Positions 23,560 to 33,699 of a stretch of DNA of 64,000 nt are shown piece by piece (the first letter of the stretch is position 1; each line of letters starts with the position of its first letter). The translations under genes were made by a program, and so were the position numbers. The notes beneath the pieces are model-generated. The model was not told where the DNA came from and ran no database searches. It worked only from the letters and a program-made list of their open reading frames with translations. Source of the stretch: Codonopsis lanceolata (lineage: Eukaryota > Streptophyta > Magnoliopsida > Asterales > Campanulaceae). The stretch is from assembly GCA_013146195.2 (NCBI GenBank), contig CM028378.1, forward strand, positions 85,184,295 through 85,248,294. The letters run 5' to 3'.

Positions 23560-25584
23560 TCGGTCCCATGAATGCTTATTCAAATTTAAACCTACTTACA
23601 AAGTCAAAATGCATATACTAAGGTAGGTTTGGCTACCAAAGAAAGCTAACTCTTTGGACCCAAAACAATAAAGGGTACCATGATTTAAATATTCATATTT
23701 CATGTGCACTTTATTGCTGATGATCAATCAACTGGTGTATGGATATTGCGATCAATAACCGACATTACTCCAAGGTGGAGACAATTCCAAAGGTAAAACC
23801 ATAGGGTATAGATCCATTGTTAGAGGATTAGGAAAAATTAATAATGTTTCCTTGGTAAAAGCCTTGAAACACAACTTGCTGAGCATTCTCACAATTCAAT
23901 GACAAATGTATGAACTGCACTTTCTCTACTACTCCCAATTTTTATTATTATCAAAAATAAGCATCTCAAATGAAGTTTTACTTACTGGAACAAGAAAAAG
24001 AAATGTTTTTGTTATTGACTTACTTTATATAAACAACAAGACTCAAATTTGTTTAGTAGCTAACAATGTTTCAAAAACTTCATGGATGTGGTATAAAAGA
24101 CTTTCACTTTTATATTTTAAATATCTTTCAAAACTTTCAAAAAGGAGTTTTAGTGAATGGTCTTCCATCAGTTAGTTTTTTGCTGACAAGAAAATATACA
24201 AAACATGTTCTTTAGGAAAAATCACAAAAGCATCTTTTTAATCCAAACCATGTCTTTCAACCAAATGAATTTTTGAATTATCGCAATGGATTTGTTTGGT
24301 CATTTTACTACTGCAAGCTTAGGTAGAAGCATATATACCTTGGTAGTTGTTGATGACTACTCAAGGTGTACATGGTTTGAAATTATGCAATCCAAGGAGG
24401 AAACTTATGGTCTACTCACCACCTTGTTTAGAAATCTCCAAACTCAAAAAGTGTGTGAAATTATCAGTGTAAGATATGACAATGGTACGAATTCAAGAAT
24501 CTTAGAATAGACACCTAATGTTATGATCATGGTATTGATCATAACTTTTCAGCTGTCAGAACACCTCAACAGAATGGTGTTGCTAAAAGGAAGAATAAAA
24601 CTTTGATTGAAGCAAGTAAGACCATGATTGCTGAAGCAAAGCCTCCAAAGTATTTTTGGGCATAAGCTATCAACACAGCCAATTTCACTCAAAACATATC
24701 TCTCATCGACAAATTTCATGAAAAGACTCTTATTAACTTTGGAGAGGTAGAACACCCAATATTTCTTACTTTAATTTTTTTGGGTACAAGTGCTACATTC
24801 ACTACAATGATAGTGACCACATAGGTAAATTTGATGAGAAAGTTAATGATGAAGGTATTTTTGTTGGTTATGCTAAACATAAGTAGAGCTTACAAAGTAT
24901 ATAATAGAAAATCTCAAATAATTGTTGAAACTATACATGTAAATTTTGATGAAATGTTTTTACTATAGTCTGTTGAGACTCATGATGTTACTAATAACTT
25001 TGAGATTTTTGAGACAGGAAACAATGTCAGCTCAAACCAAAATATCCCTTCTTCTTCTACTCCTTCAATTGAAAATTATTCAAATAAGAATGAACACCAG
25101 CAGCAGACTGATGCATCTTAGTCTTCTAACACTAATACTCTATCAGTTGATCTCGCATCAACTAACAATTTTTCAGTCATCTGACATTGTATATATTGAT
25201 CACTTTCCTCCAACTAACTATCATCAGTCTGTTGACACTTCTCCACCTTTTTCTCAAAGTGACAATCCCCTTTTCATTCCTATCAATTCAGAACCTATAC
25301 CAGATCTTCCCAAAAAAATCAGAGAAGCCAGACATCACCCAGTTTCAAACATTATTGGTGATCCATTTACTGGTTTAAAGATAAGAAGCAGTTGTTAAAA
25401 TGAAACCCTTGACTCTCATGCTTTTGTCTCCTCTATTGAACCCAAGAAGATTGATGAAGCTTTGGAAGATCCCCAATGAATTGAAGCCATGCAAGAAGAA
25501 TTCAATAAGTTTGAAAGATTTCAAGTTTGGTAGCTAGTTCCAAGACCATCAAATCAGCACGTGATTGGAACCAAATGGGTCTTT
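23560..25584 (+). pseudogene. copia pol remnant: protease, integrase, RT start
   Basis: A weak protease site (WCMDIA near 23737, where D-S-G is expected) is followed by the GAG-pre-integrase region with KTSWMWYKRLSLLYFKYL at 24076-24129; here both zinc-binding histidines of the usual WHxRLGH are lost. The integrase core starts at MDLFG (24286), continues with LVVVDDYSRCTW and RYDNGT, then RTPQQNGVAKRKN at 24560. The linker (24950-25380) leads to the RT entry, EAMQEEFNKFE and VIGTKWVF, where the element breaks off. Multiple stops. Confidence 0.85.
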
Positions 25585-25752
25585 AGAGCCTAGGTTACGT
25601 GGAACAGAGAAAAACCAATTATTCTAAAAAATGTATAGGTTCAGAGCCTAGGTTACGAGTTGGGAAGGGGCTAAGCATTCAACTCGCCCTTTCGGTCTCG
25701 TTTTGAAGTTTAAATAAATTAACATGTTTTATAGCGTTTAATCTAGAAGATG

Positions 25753-25757
<5 letters not shown>

Positions 25758-25804
<47 letters not shown>
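25758..25804. repeat. (TA)n microsatellite
   Basis: Uninterrupted TA run of 47 bases inside the Ogre/Tat-like LTR. Confidence 0.98.
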
Positions 25805-25806
<2 letters not shown>

Positions 25807-26006
25807 TGCATAATTATTTATTTACATTGTATGCATAATATTGATATTTTACATTATTTATTAACGGAAAAAGACAGTAAATTGGTACTTACCTCTTGAA
25901 GCGTGAATGTCTGACCCAGTATATATGCCTAGGCTTTAGCCCACTAGGCGCTAGAAATATTTCAAGTGTGCTTCCTCTGTCCTTCCGAGAGTGGGAGTCT
26001 TTTTTA

Positions 26007-26067
26007 TGTATGAGTATTAGTATGAGTATGGGTATGAGTATGACTATGAGTATGAGTATGAGTATGT
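26007..26067. repeat. (TATGAG)n hexanucleotide repeat
   Basis: About ten imperfect TATGAG/TATTAG/TATGGG units within the transcribed part of the LTR. Confidence 0.9.
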
Positions 26068-26260
26068 GATCGGCTTGTCGGGGGGCAAAGATTGGATTTT
26101 CGGATGGCTCGTTCCGGGGTGCAGAGCGAGGAGGCTTTCTTCTTCTTCTTCGGTAAAGGAGGCTTCGGGAAGGCAATATTTGAATTGATCATATGTATCG
26201 TCTCTCTGATTGTCTTTGTTTGTGTCTATGTTGTGTGTTTAGAATGAGAGTCCGAAGCCT

Positions 26261-26270
26261 CTATTTATAG
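26261..26270 (-). promoter_or_regulatory. LTR TATA box
   Basis: Minus strand CCTATAAATAGAGGC, an excellent plant TATA box, in the expected place inside the LTR. Confidence 0.65.
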
Positions 26271-26878
26271 GAGAAGAACGATTGATTAAACAACGACGTT
26301 CTCTCACAATTAGTGAATGGCGTGCCAAGTGGAAGCCTGGGAACGAAACATCACATGAAAGCACGAGGCGGCTGAGGAAACTACGGCATTTAAACTGCCT
26401 AGAAGAGAGGAGTAGCATGTAGTGGCTCCCATGCATGGGGTGTGACTCCCAGGCATGTGGAGCGGCTCCATGTGAGTTATTTATGGCCAAAATGGTTATT
26501 TTCAGTTTAAACCCTAATCAAGTTTATATGTATCATTTAACTCTCGTTAAATCCAGTTAACTGAAACACTAACGGAAAGCAACATTTGTAAGTCCAATAA
26601 AGTTATAAAATATATGTTATCTTGATTATAGGACATTATATCGTAGGGTACAAAATTGAGGTGTCTACAGAGCTCCTCAACGACGAAGTTTGCAAGTGAA
26701 CGTGAATTCACATGCAGACGAATGTCGTTGATAAGATATAGACTCCCGATTTCGGGACATGCATCACAAGAAAGTATTTTTTATATGTATGATATGAGTT
26801 TTAAAACATGTGCAATGTAAGTCGGGGCGTGGTGGAATTCTCCTCCTCTCCTCCTCCTCTTTTTTTTTTTTGTTTTTT

Positions 26879-28255
26879 TATGAATTGAAAGACATATGAA
26901 TGGAAAAGCATATGAATTGAAAAGGCATAGATATTGAAAAAGTATATGAATTGAAAGACATATGTATTGAAAGAGCATATAAATTGAAAGACATATGTAT
27001 TGAAAGAGCATATGAATTGAAAGGCATATGTATTGAAAAAGCATATGAATTGAAAAGCATATGTATTGAAAGGGCATATGAATTGAAAAACACATGTATT
27101 GAAAGGCATATGTATTGATATATGTATTGTAAAAACATATGAATTGAAAGAGCATATGAATTGAAAAGCACATGAATTGAAAAAAGCATATGTATTGAAA
27201 AGAGCATATGAATGGAAAGAGCACGTATTGAAAAGAGCATATATATTGAAAGACATATGTATTGAAAAAGTAAATGAATTGAAAAGCATATGTATTGAAA
27301 AACATATGTATTAAAAGAGCATATGAATTGAAAGGAGCATATGTATTGTAAGACATGTATTGAAAAGAATATGAATTAAAAGAGCATATGAATTGAAAAG
27401 CACATGTATTGAAAGGCATGTGAATTGAAAGGCATATGTTATTGAAAGAGCATATGAATTGAAAAGCATATGAATTAAAAGAGCATATGTATTGAAAGAC
27501 ATATGTATTGAAAAAAATATATGAATTGATAAGCATATGTATTAAAAGAGCATATGAATTTAATGAGCATATGTATTGAAAGACATGTATTGAAAAGAGC
27601 ATATGTATTGAAAAGCATATGAATTGAAAAGCATATGCATGGAAAAACATATGTATTGAAAAACACATGTATTAAAAACCATATGAATTGAAAAGCACAT
27701 GTATTGAAAAGACAAACATGTATTGAAAAAGCATATGTATGGAAAAGCATATGAATGGAAAAGAAGCATATGAATTGAAAAGGCATGCATGTATTGAAAA
27801 GATCATATGGATGGAAAAGCACATGAATTGAAAAGAGCATATGTATTGAAAAGCATATGAATTGAAAAGACATGCATGTATTGAAAAACAAATGTATTGA
27901 AAAGAGCATATGAATGGAAAAACACATGAATTTAAAAAACAGGCATGTATTGAAAAGCATATGTATTGAAAAGACAAACATTGTATTAAAAAGAACAAAT
28001 GAATGGAAAAGCATATGAATTGAAAGAGCATTTGTGTATTGAAAAGACATGCATTGAAAATCATGTTGCATGTATATGGAAAGATATGCATATGACAAGT
28101 ATGCATGGACAAGCATGTGTATGATGATAAGCATGTATGGCAAAAGATGTATGGAAAGCATGTGTGGAGAAGCATGTGTATGGAAAAGCATACATGGCAA
28201 AGCATGTAGGCATTTGATATGGAAGCATGCAAGCATTTGTTATGAAAACATGTAA
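26879..28255. repeat. ~16-18 bp minisatellite GCATATG(A/T)ATTGAAAA
   Basis: Two monomer variants, GCATATGAATTGAAAA and GCATATGTATTGAAAA, alternate irregularly over about 1.2 kb with 1-3 base length variation, then decay into GCATG-rich sequence up to about 28255. The minus strand has no stop codon in any frame of the unit, so long spurious frames (up to 295 codons) of the form CFSIHMLFQYIC appear in all three minus frames. These are not genes. Confidence 0.95.
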
Positions 28256-28274
28256 TCATATTGTAGTGCAAATA

Positions 28275-28482
28275 ATTACGTTGTGATGGTCATGCCTACC
28301 GAAATAGGCTGCCTATATATCCCTTTCTGGAATCAGACCAAGCGTAGTTCGGTTGTACCGAACAAAGCTATGATGCACATCAATGTGATGTGATGGTCGT
28401 GCCTACAAAAATAGGCTACCTACGTATCCTTTTCAGGAATCAGAGCAAACATAGTTCAGCTGTTTTTTAATCTATGATGGTT
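28275..28482. repeat. ~108-bp tandem pair (GCCTACNTATCC)
   Basis: Copy one from about 28279 (GTGATGGTCATGCCTACC... GGAATCAGACCAAGCGTAG) and copy two from about 28389 (GTGATGGTCGTGCCTAC... GGAATCAGAGCAAACATAG). The motif resembles repeats in Tat/Ogre elements of other eudicots (recollection, not a search). Confidence 0.75.
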
Positions 28483-28489
28483 GGAACGT

Positions 28490-28660
28490 CTATGTTTTTA
28501 GGGGTGGACACCTAATCTTATCACCATTCATATTGTAATTGGGATTTTCTGTAGCAAATTCAATAAACTCCTTCAACCCTCTTATGAACTCATATGTGAT
28601 ACCCATTTGATTCGGCACCCTACAATTGTACATCCAATTACGATCATCGTTAATAGACAT
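28490..28660 (-). pseudogene. CACTA transposase N-terminus (Transpos_assoc domain)
   Basis: ATG at 28660 opens a 56-codon minus-strand frame: MSINDDRNWMYNCRVPN, then GITYEFIRGLKEFIEFA, then NMNGDKIRCP, ending in TAG at 28490-28492. This matches the transposase-associated domain at the start of plant En/Spm TNP2-type transposases, with the conserved WMY and the GDKIRCP end. The family continues with further cysteines (C-x-C-x2-C), which are missing because the element breaks at about 28500. The catalytic DDE part is absent. Confidence 0.82.
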
Positions 28661-29085
28661 CACTCTTGCATTACAATCTATATATTACACACACTCAATC
28701 TAATCAATGGATGACACAAATTGGTTGATTTCAAGTCAGGCTTCTATCTCATTCATAAACTCACGATAGTATGTACTTTAATCACATTATTGTCTATATG
28801 TTATTGCAAGATACCCAAGATAATTTTGGCAGCACCTCCGCATGGCTCTCTAAGTGCATGACATAAGAAAGTGTCGTTACAACCCACATCTAGTATACAC
28901 CCAGATAACAATGGAAAATGTGACCAAAATATCTAAGATATCAAATACATTAACATTTATAGAAGACAATAATGTTTTAAAGTACACACACCATACGTTT
29001 CCAAATGGACAATTCAAGAACCTATAATAGATGTTGACCACAACACGAACTTCAAGCACATGTTGAACTATAACACCCATTAAGG
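28661..29085. other. CACTA leader or intron, no recognised gene
   Basis: AT-rich, upstream of the transposase start on the minus strand. The open frame 28877-29080 has no domain I recognise. Confidence 0.5.
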
Positions 29086-29450
29086 ATTCTCGAATGGGTT
29101 TCTAAGTTTTTAAGTTTATTCAGGAGTGGTTTGCAAATGCAATTGAGATGGAATGACCAAAATTGCATGAGAACCGACATTAGAATATATTGTTAAGTTA
29201 GACAATGAAACGACACTCGTCCTAACTTGCTACTATGTTCTATAACACGTTCATCATACTATGTTCTATAACCCATTCTCGAATGGGTTTCTAAGTTTTT
29301 AAGTTTATTCAGGAGTGGTTTGCAAATGCAACTGAGATGGAGTGACCAAAACTGCATGAGAACCGACATTGGAATATATTGTTAAGTTAGACAATGAAAC
29401 GACACTCGTCCTAACTTGCTACTATGTTCTATAACACGTTCATCATATTA
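29086..29450. repeat. 189-bp tandem duplication
   Basis: ATTCTCGAATGGGTTTCTAA begins at 29086 and again at 29275, and the two copies differ at only a few positions (for example GCAATTGAG versus GCAACTGAG). The copies end at CATCATA(C/T)T. Confidence 0.95.
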
Positions 29451-29533
29451 TTCATTTTCCAAATCACTAACTTCTTCCTAATCACTTGTGTTTTAACTTC
29501 TACCAAACGAATTATAAGTAATCATGCTAAAAT

Positions 29534-30060
29534 TAGGGTTAGGGTTTAGGTTTAGGTGACAGAGTTAAGGTTTATTTAAGGTTAAGGGTAATTAACGTTT
29601 TGAATTTAATATTACTAAGGGTTAAGGTTTCAGTTTAGGTTTAGGTTAGTTTTACAGTTAGGGTTATGGTTAAATTAATGGTTAGGGTTTGTTAGCTTTA
29701 AGGTTAGGTTGTTTAGTTTTAGGTTTGGGGTTTAGGTTTAGGTTTAGGTTTGGCTTTAGGGTTTAGGTTTAGGTTAGTATTAATGTTTGGGGTTTAATTA
29801 AGGTTTAGCTTAGCTTTAGGTTATTTGCTAGGGTTTAGGGGTTTAGGTTTAGGTTTAGGATTAGGGGTAAATTAATTAAGGATAGGGTTTGTTAGGTTTA
29901 ATTAAGGTTAGGTCATTTAGGTTTAGGTCAAGGTTTAGATTAGGGTTTAGGACTTATGTTAGTTTTCAACGTTTAGGGTTTAATTCATGATTAATATTAG
30001 GTTTTGGATTTAGGGTTAAGGTTTTGGTTTAGCTTTAGAATATTTTTTAGGGTTTAGGGG
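29534..30060 (+). repeat. degenerate telomere-like (TTTAGGG)n block
   Basis: Over 500 bases of TTTAGGG, TTTAGG, TTAGGG and GTTAGGTT variants, all in one orientation, separated by short TTAATTAAGG spacers. It lies inside the CACTA element, between its transposase and its 5' end. Real telomere arrays are far more regular. Confidence 0.85.
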
Positions 30061-30700
30061 CAGGGAAATTTTATACTCGCTATTGTTATCCAATAGTCAA
30101 TGACTAGAAATATATGAATGCGATTTCACAGACAAGTTATAGCAACTTATAGCCTACTAACATGCTTTCTCCATAAATCCATTAATTAATCATAAATTTT
30201 CATATTAATCAAAAATTCAATAATCTCTGCACACCTAAAATTAATTTAAATCTGAAATCAAATACTTAACACAAATTAAAAAAACATAAACAATTATACC
30301 AATAATCCCAATAATCAATATTTACTTATTACATAATAAAAATATCAATACAGAAATTTCAAATATAAATTTCAGATTATAAATAATTTTAAAACAAAAT
30401 ATTATATGTTCAAATTGTTTTACAATATTTTAAAAACAGAATATTCTATCACTATTTTGTAAAACCCATAATTTTAAAACATAATATTACAATTTTTGGG
30501 TTACATTCATCATATTATCAGAATACTATAAACAATTTAGGGACAATGCAAAACAATAATATAGAAGAAAAAAACCTGGAAATTGGGGACTAGCCGGCGT
30601 GGTTGGATTCCTAAACACAAAAAAAAAAGATCAAAAATAAAAATATATATTAAACAATGAAAAAAAATGCATAAATAAGTAAAAAAAATGATATCTAAAA
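30061..30700. other. AT-rich stretch of the CACTA element, no gene
   Basis: AT-rich, non-coding, with ATTTTAAAAC-type repeats near 30400-30480. It precedes the GA-rich block that starts near 30700. Confidence 0.5.
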
Positions 30701-30784
30701 CTAACCTTGAGAGGGAGAGGCGATGGCAGCCGGTGCCTCAGAGGGAAACGACAGCACCAGTGATGGTGGCCTCGTCACATACTC

Positions 30785-30810
30785 AAGAGAGAGAGAGAGA
30801 GAGAGAGAGA
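30785..30810. repeat. (AG)n microsatellite
   Basis: AG run of about 26 bases in the GA-rich leader of the CACTA element. Confidence 0.95.
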
Positions 30811-31121
30811 CCGAGTGATCAGAGAGATAGAGAAGATGGATGTCTGTGACGGTTGGTGAAGTCGCGGTGGTGGTTGGTTGAGAGGGAGAGGGCGGCGACA
30901 TTTGGTTGGTTGCTTAAGAAAGAGAGATCGGCTGAGAGAGTGAGAGACGATAGGGTTCTCTAGAGAGGAAGGTTTTATATATTTGAACTTAGCGACGGAA
31001 GAGTCGGAAGCTCTAATCGGTTCTAGCGACAGAATGGACCGTTGCTAGCGACGGATATTCGTTGAATATTCGTTTTTAGCGACGAATTATACCAACGAAA
31101 GTTGTTTCGTTGTTATGTATC

Positions 31122-31424
31122 GAGTAGGTGTAAGTGGTTCTGTTTAGTTTGGTTTATGCCAAAACCACAAACCGAACTGTCTCTTAGTGGTTCCAAAAAT
31201 CTCAAACCGAACCGAACCACTCAGTTTGGTTTAGTTTATTCGGTTTTGTGGTTTATATAAATTATTTTTAATGAAATTAACCAACATTAAAAATAACAAA
31301 AAAAAAATAAGATTTTAATTTGGAATTAACATCAAAATTAGGAAATAATACAAATTCTAAAATAAACACAATCAATGGAAGAAATAATAGTTCTCCAACA
31401 ATCAAGATTTTGTTTGGTTTAGTA

Positions 31425-31484
<60 letters not shown>

Positions 31485-31681
31485 GAATAAATCAAAGGTT
31501 CAAAATAGTTAATAAATGTAATATAATATATATTATATAATAAATAAATAAAATATATATTTGGTTTGGTTCGGTTCGGTTTGGTTTGGTTCGATACCAA
31601 AACCGTGAAGAAGTGTGGTTTTCAAATTTTAATACCGAACCGTTTTCGGTTTGGTTTGGTTTGGTTTTGGTTCGCTACTAG
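31122..31681. mobile_element. GGTTCGGTTTGG hAT-like MITE inside the CACTA terminus, copy 2
   Basis: It interrupts the AGCGAC subterminal region. Flanks TATGTATC (31114-31121) and TATGTAGC (31682-31689) match at 7 of 8 positions, the hAT duplication size. Both arms are rich in GGTTTGGTTCGG and its complement, so the element folds on itself, with a (TA)n run and AT-rich centre. Confidence 0.65.
31427..31481. repeat. (TA)n microsatellite
   Basis: TA run inside the hAT-like MITE. Confidence 0.98.
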
Positions 31682-31740
31682 TATGTAGCGACTGAATTTT
31701 TCAGTTGTTGCATATTTTGTCACTGAACCACCTTTTCTAG

Positions 31741-31745
31741 TAGTG
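31741..31745 (-). repeat. CACTA terminus
   Basis: Minus strand CACTACTAGAAAAGG; the first five bases CACTA mark the exact 5' end of the transposon. Confidence 0.8.
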
Positions 31746-31849
31746 CATCATTTTTGTTTTCAATCGCTAAAGTATACTTTTCATGATAAAATGACAAAGA
31801 TACCTTTAATGAACAATAAACGTGTGCACAAAAGCCTATCGTCAAACTT

Positions 31850-33270
31850 TAGCATCCAATAACTAAAGAAACGATGTGTAATTATATAACGCAGAGGCAT
31901 GATAGGAAACGACGCATAATTAAGTAAATACCGAGGCAAGATTTGAATGAACGATGCCTAATTAAGTAAAACCGAAGCGGGATTGGAAATAACCCCTAAT
32001 TAAGTAACACCGAGGCAAGATTTAAAAGAATGATGCCTAATTAAGTACCATTGAGGCATTGATTATGAAGGAAAGATGCATAATTAAGTAACACCGATGT
32101 AGGATTAGAAAAATAAGTTGAACTATGCCATCATATTAAATAAACGACGCCTAATTAAGTAACATCGAGGTATGATTTGAAAAAACGATGACTAATTAAC
32201 TAACACCGAGACATGATAGGAAAAAAGATGACTAATTATTTATATACCGCGATACAAAAAACAAATTAAAGTCTGCTATCATATTAAAGAAACGATGCCT
32301 AATTAAGTAACACCGAGACATGATTTGAAGGAACGGTGCCTAATTAAGTACCACTGAGGCATGATTTGAAGGAAAGATGCCTAATTAAGTACCACCGAGG
32401 CATGATTGGAAAAATAAGTTGAACTCTACCATCATATTAAAGAAATGACGCCTAATTAAGTAACATCGAGGTAGGATTTGAAGAAACGATGACTAATTAA
32501 CTAACACCGAGGCATGATTGGAAAAAAAAAGATGACTAATTATTTATATACCGCGATACAAAAAACAAATTAAAGTCTGCTATCATATTAAAGAAACAAC
32601 GCCTAATTAAGTAACAATGAGGACATGATTTGAAGAAACGATGCCTAATTAAGTAACACCGAGGCAGAATTGGAAAAATAAATTGAAGTCTGCCACCATA
32701 TTAAAGAAACAACGACTAATAAAGTAACACCGAGGCATGATTGGAAGAAACGACGCCTAATTAAGTAACACCGAGACATGATTTAAAGAAACGATTGCTA
32801 ATTAACTAACACCGAGGCATGATTGGAAAAAAAAAAAAGATGTCATAATTATTCATATTCCGCGATACAAAAACAAATTAAAGTCAGCTATCATATTAAA
32901 GAAACGACGTCTAATTAAGTAACACCGATGCAGGATTTATAGGAACGATGCTTAATTAAGTAACACCAAGGCAAAATTGGAAAAATAAATTGAAGTGTGC
33001 CACAATATTATTGAAATGACGTCTAATTAAGTAACACTAAGGCATAATTGTAAGGAATGACGACTAATTAAGTAACAGTGAGACATGATTGGAAGAAACG
33101 ATGCCTAATTTTTGAAAGTTAACACCGGCACACAATTTTTAAGTTAATAAACATGTGTATTTTTAAACCGAGACAGAATGGAAAAATTCGATACCTAATT
33201 AAATAACACCGACGGTGAATTGTAAGATACGATACCTAATTAAAACACCGAGTCAGAATTGGACATATAT
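31850..33270. repeat. ~41-bp minisatellite with ~305-bp higher-order repeat
   Basis: The unit is approximately GATGCCTAATTAAGTAACAC then CGAGGCATGATTGGAAGAAAC, repeated some 30 times with many substitutions. A distinct longer insert containing CCGCGATAC, then AAATTAAAGTC(T/A)GCTATC, recurs with CCGCGATAC at 32247, 32551 and 32860, that is every 304-309 bases, so several 41-bp units plus this insert form a higher-order repeat. No coding signal. Confidence 0.9.
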
Positions 33271-33699
33271 TTAAGAATGAGAAATGAACGAACCTAACAT
33301 GCAAATGATTGTATACCACGTTGGATTTATGAAAACAAATCTAACGTGCATTTATGAAAAAACCCTAATAGCATGTATTTGTCAAGCCAACATGTGGAAT
33401 TTGTCAAAACTTCGTCTATTGGTGATTGAGCTTATGTTGTACATCGAGGTTGGAAGTTCTAAGGATTCCTTCTATTTTTTTAATTGTAATTAATTTTCTG
33501 ATTGAAGTTGAATGAAGGAGGAAGGAAGAAACTGAGTTGTAAGGATGTTTCTTTCGAATTGGAGGTAAATGGATTATAAAAACTTGGCAAATGAATTGTT
33601 GGAAAATGAATTACGATTGTTGTTGTTATTGATACTCCTTTTTAAAAGTGGTGCTAAACATAGCATTCAATGGCTAATCCGAAAGCTTTTCGAGCTTCT
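33271..33699. other. no recognisable gene
   Basis: AT-rich. The 69-codon frame at 33284-33493 has no recognisable domain. Confidence 0.5.

Larger units (their letters stand above)
20455..25584 (+). mobile_element. Ty1/copia element, degenerate and truncated in RT
   Basis: Order from left: LTR, primer site, gag, zinc knuckle, protease remnant, GAG-pre-integrase, integrase core and the first part of RT (IGTKWVFRA at 25561-25588). Stops and frameshifts occur throughout. RT catalytic region, RNase H and the 3' LTR are absent; the sequence changes at about 25585 to an Ogre/Tat-like LTR. A 15-base string AGAGCCTAGGTTACG occurs at the junction (25585) and again at 25643. Confidence 0.85.
25585..26669 (-). 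mobile_element. LTR of an Ogre/Tat-like Ty3/gypsy element
   Basis: On the minus strand it begins TGTAGACACCTCAATTTTGT at 26669, the characteristic start of Ogre/Tat LTRs. A TATA box follows about 400 bases in, then a U5 with CAAGAGGTAAGTACC near 25890 that looks like a splice donor. The end near 25585 contains CGTAACCTAGGCTCT twice. Because the internal 3' tail lies to the right, this is the 3' LTR. The left boundary is approximate. Confidence 0.65.
26670..28489 (-). mobile_element. 3' untranslated tail of the Ogre/Tat-like element
   Basis: This region directly precedes the LTR start at 26669 on the minus strand, contains no domain, and is dominated by a minisatellite and a tandem pair with GCCTAC(G/A)TATCC motifs. 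Ogre/Tat elements are known to carry variable tandem repeats in exactly this position. It is cut at about 28490, where CACTA sequence begins. Confidence 0.55.
28490..31745 (-). mobile_element. 5' part of a CACTA (En/Spm) transposon
   Basis: The right end, read on the minus strand, is CACTACTAGAAAAGG at 31745, a classical CACTA terminus. Subterminal AGCGAC(G/A/T) motifs lie at 30991, 31024, 31048, 31079 and 31687. Inside are a GA-rich leader (30700-30960), a telomere-like block, a tandem duplication and the N-terminal domain of the transposase (28490-28660). The element is truncated there; the rest of the transposase and the other terminus are not in the window. Confidence 0.8.

Noticed and set aside
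26781..28236. Open frames of 295, 253, 199 and 162 codons on the minus strand
   Set aside because: They are the GCATATG(A/T)ATTGAAAA minisatellite read in three frames at once. The unit simply lacks stops on that strand.
28877..29080. 67-codon frame with CPFGNVWCVYF, considered as part of the CACTA transposase
   Set aside because: It lies upstream of the transposase start and does not match the catalytic or C-terminal domains I know; left as leader sequence.
31850..33270. CRISPR-like short regular repeats
   Set aside because: The 41-bp units are degenerate and directly adjacent; the longer inserts recur themselves every ~305 bases, so they are higher-order repeat parts, not spacers.
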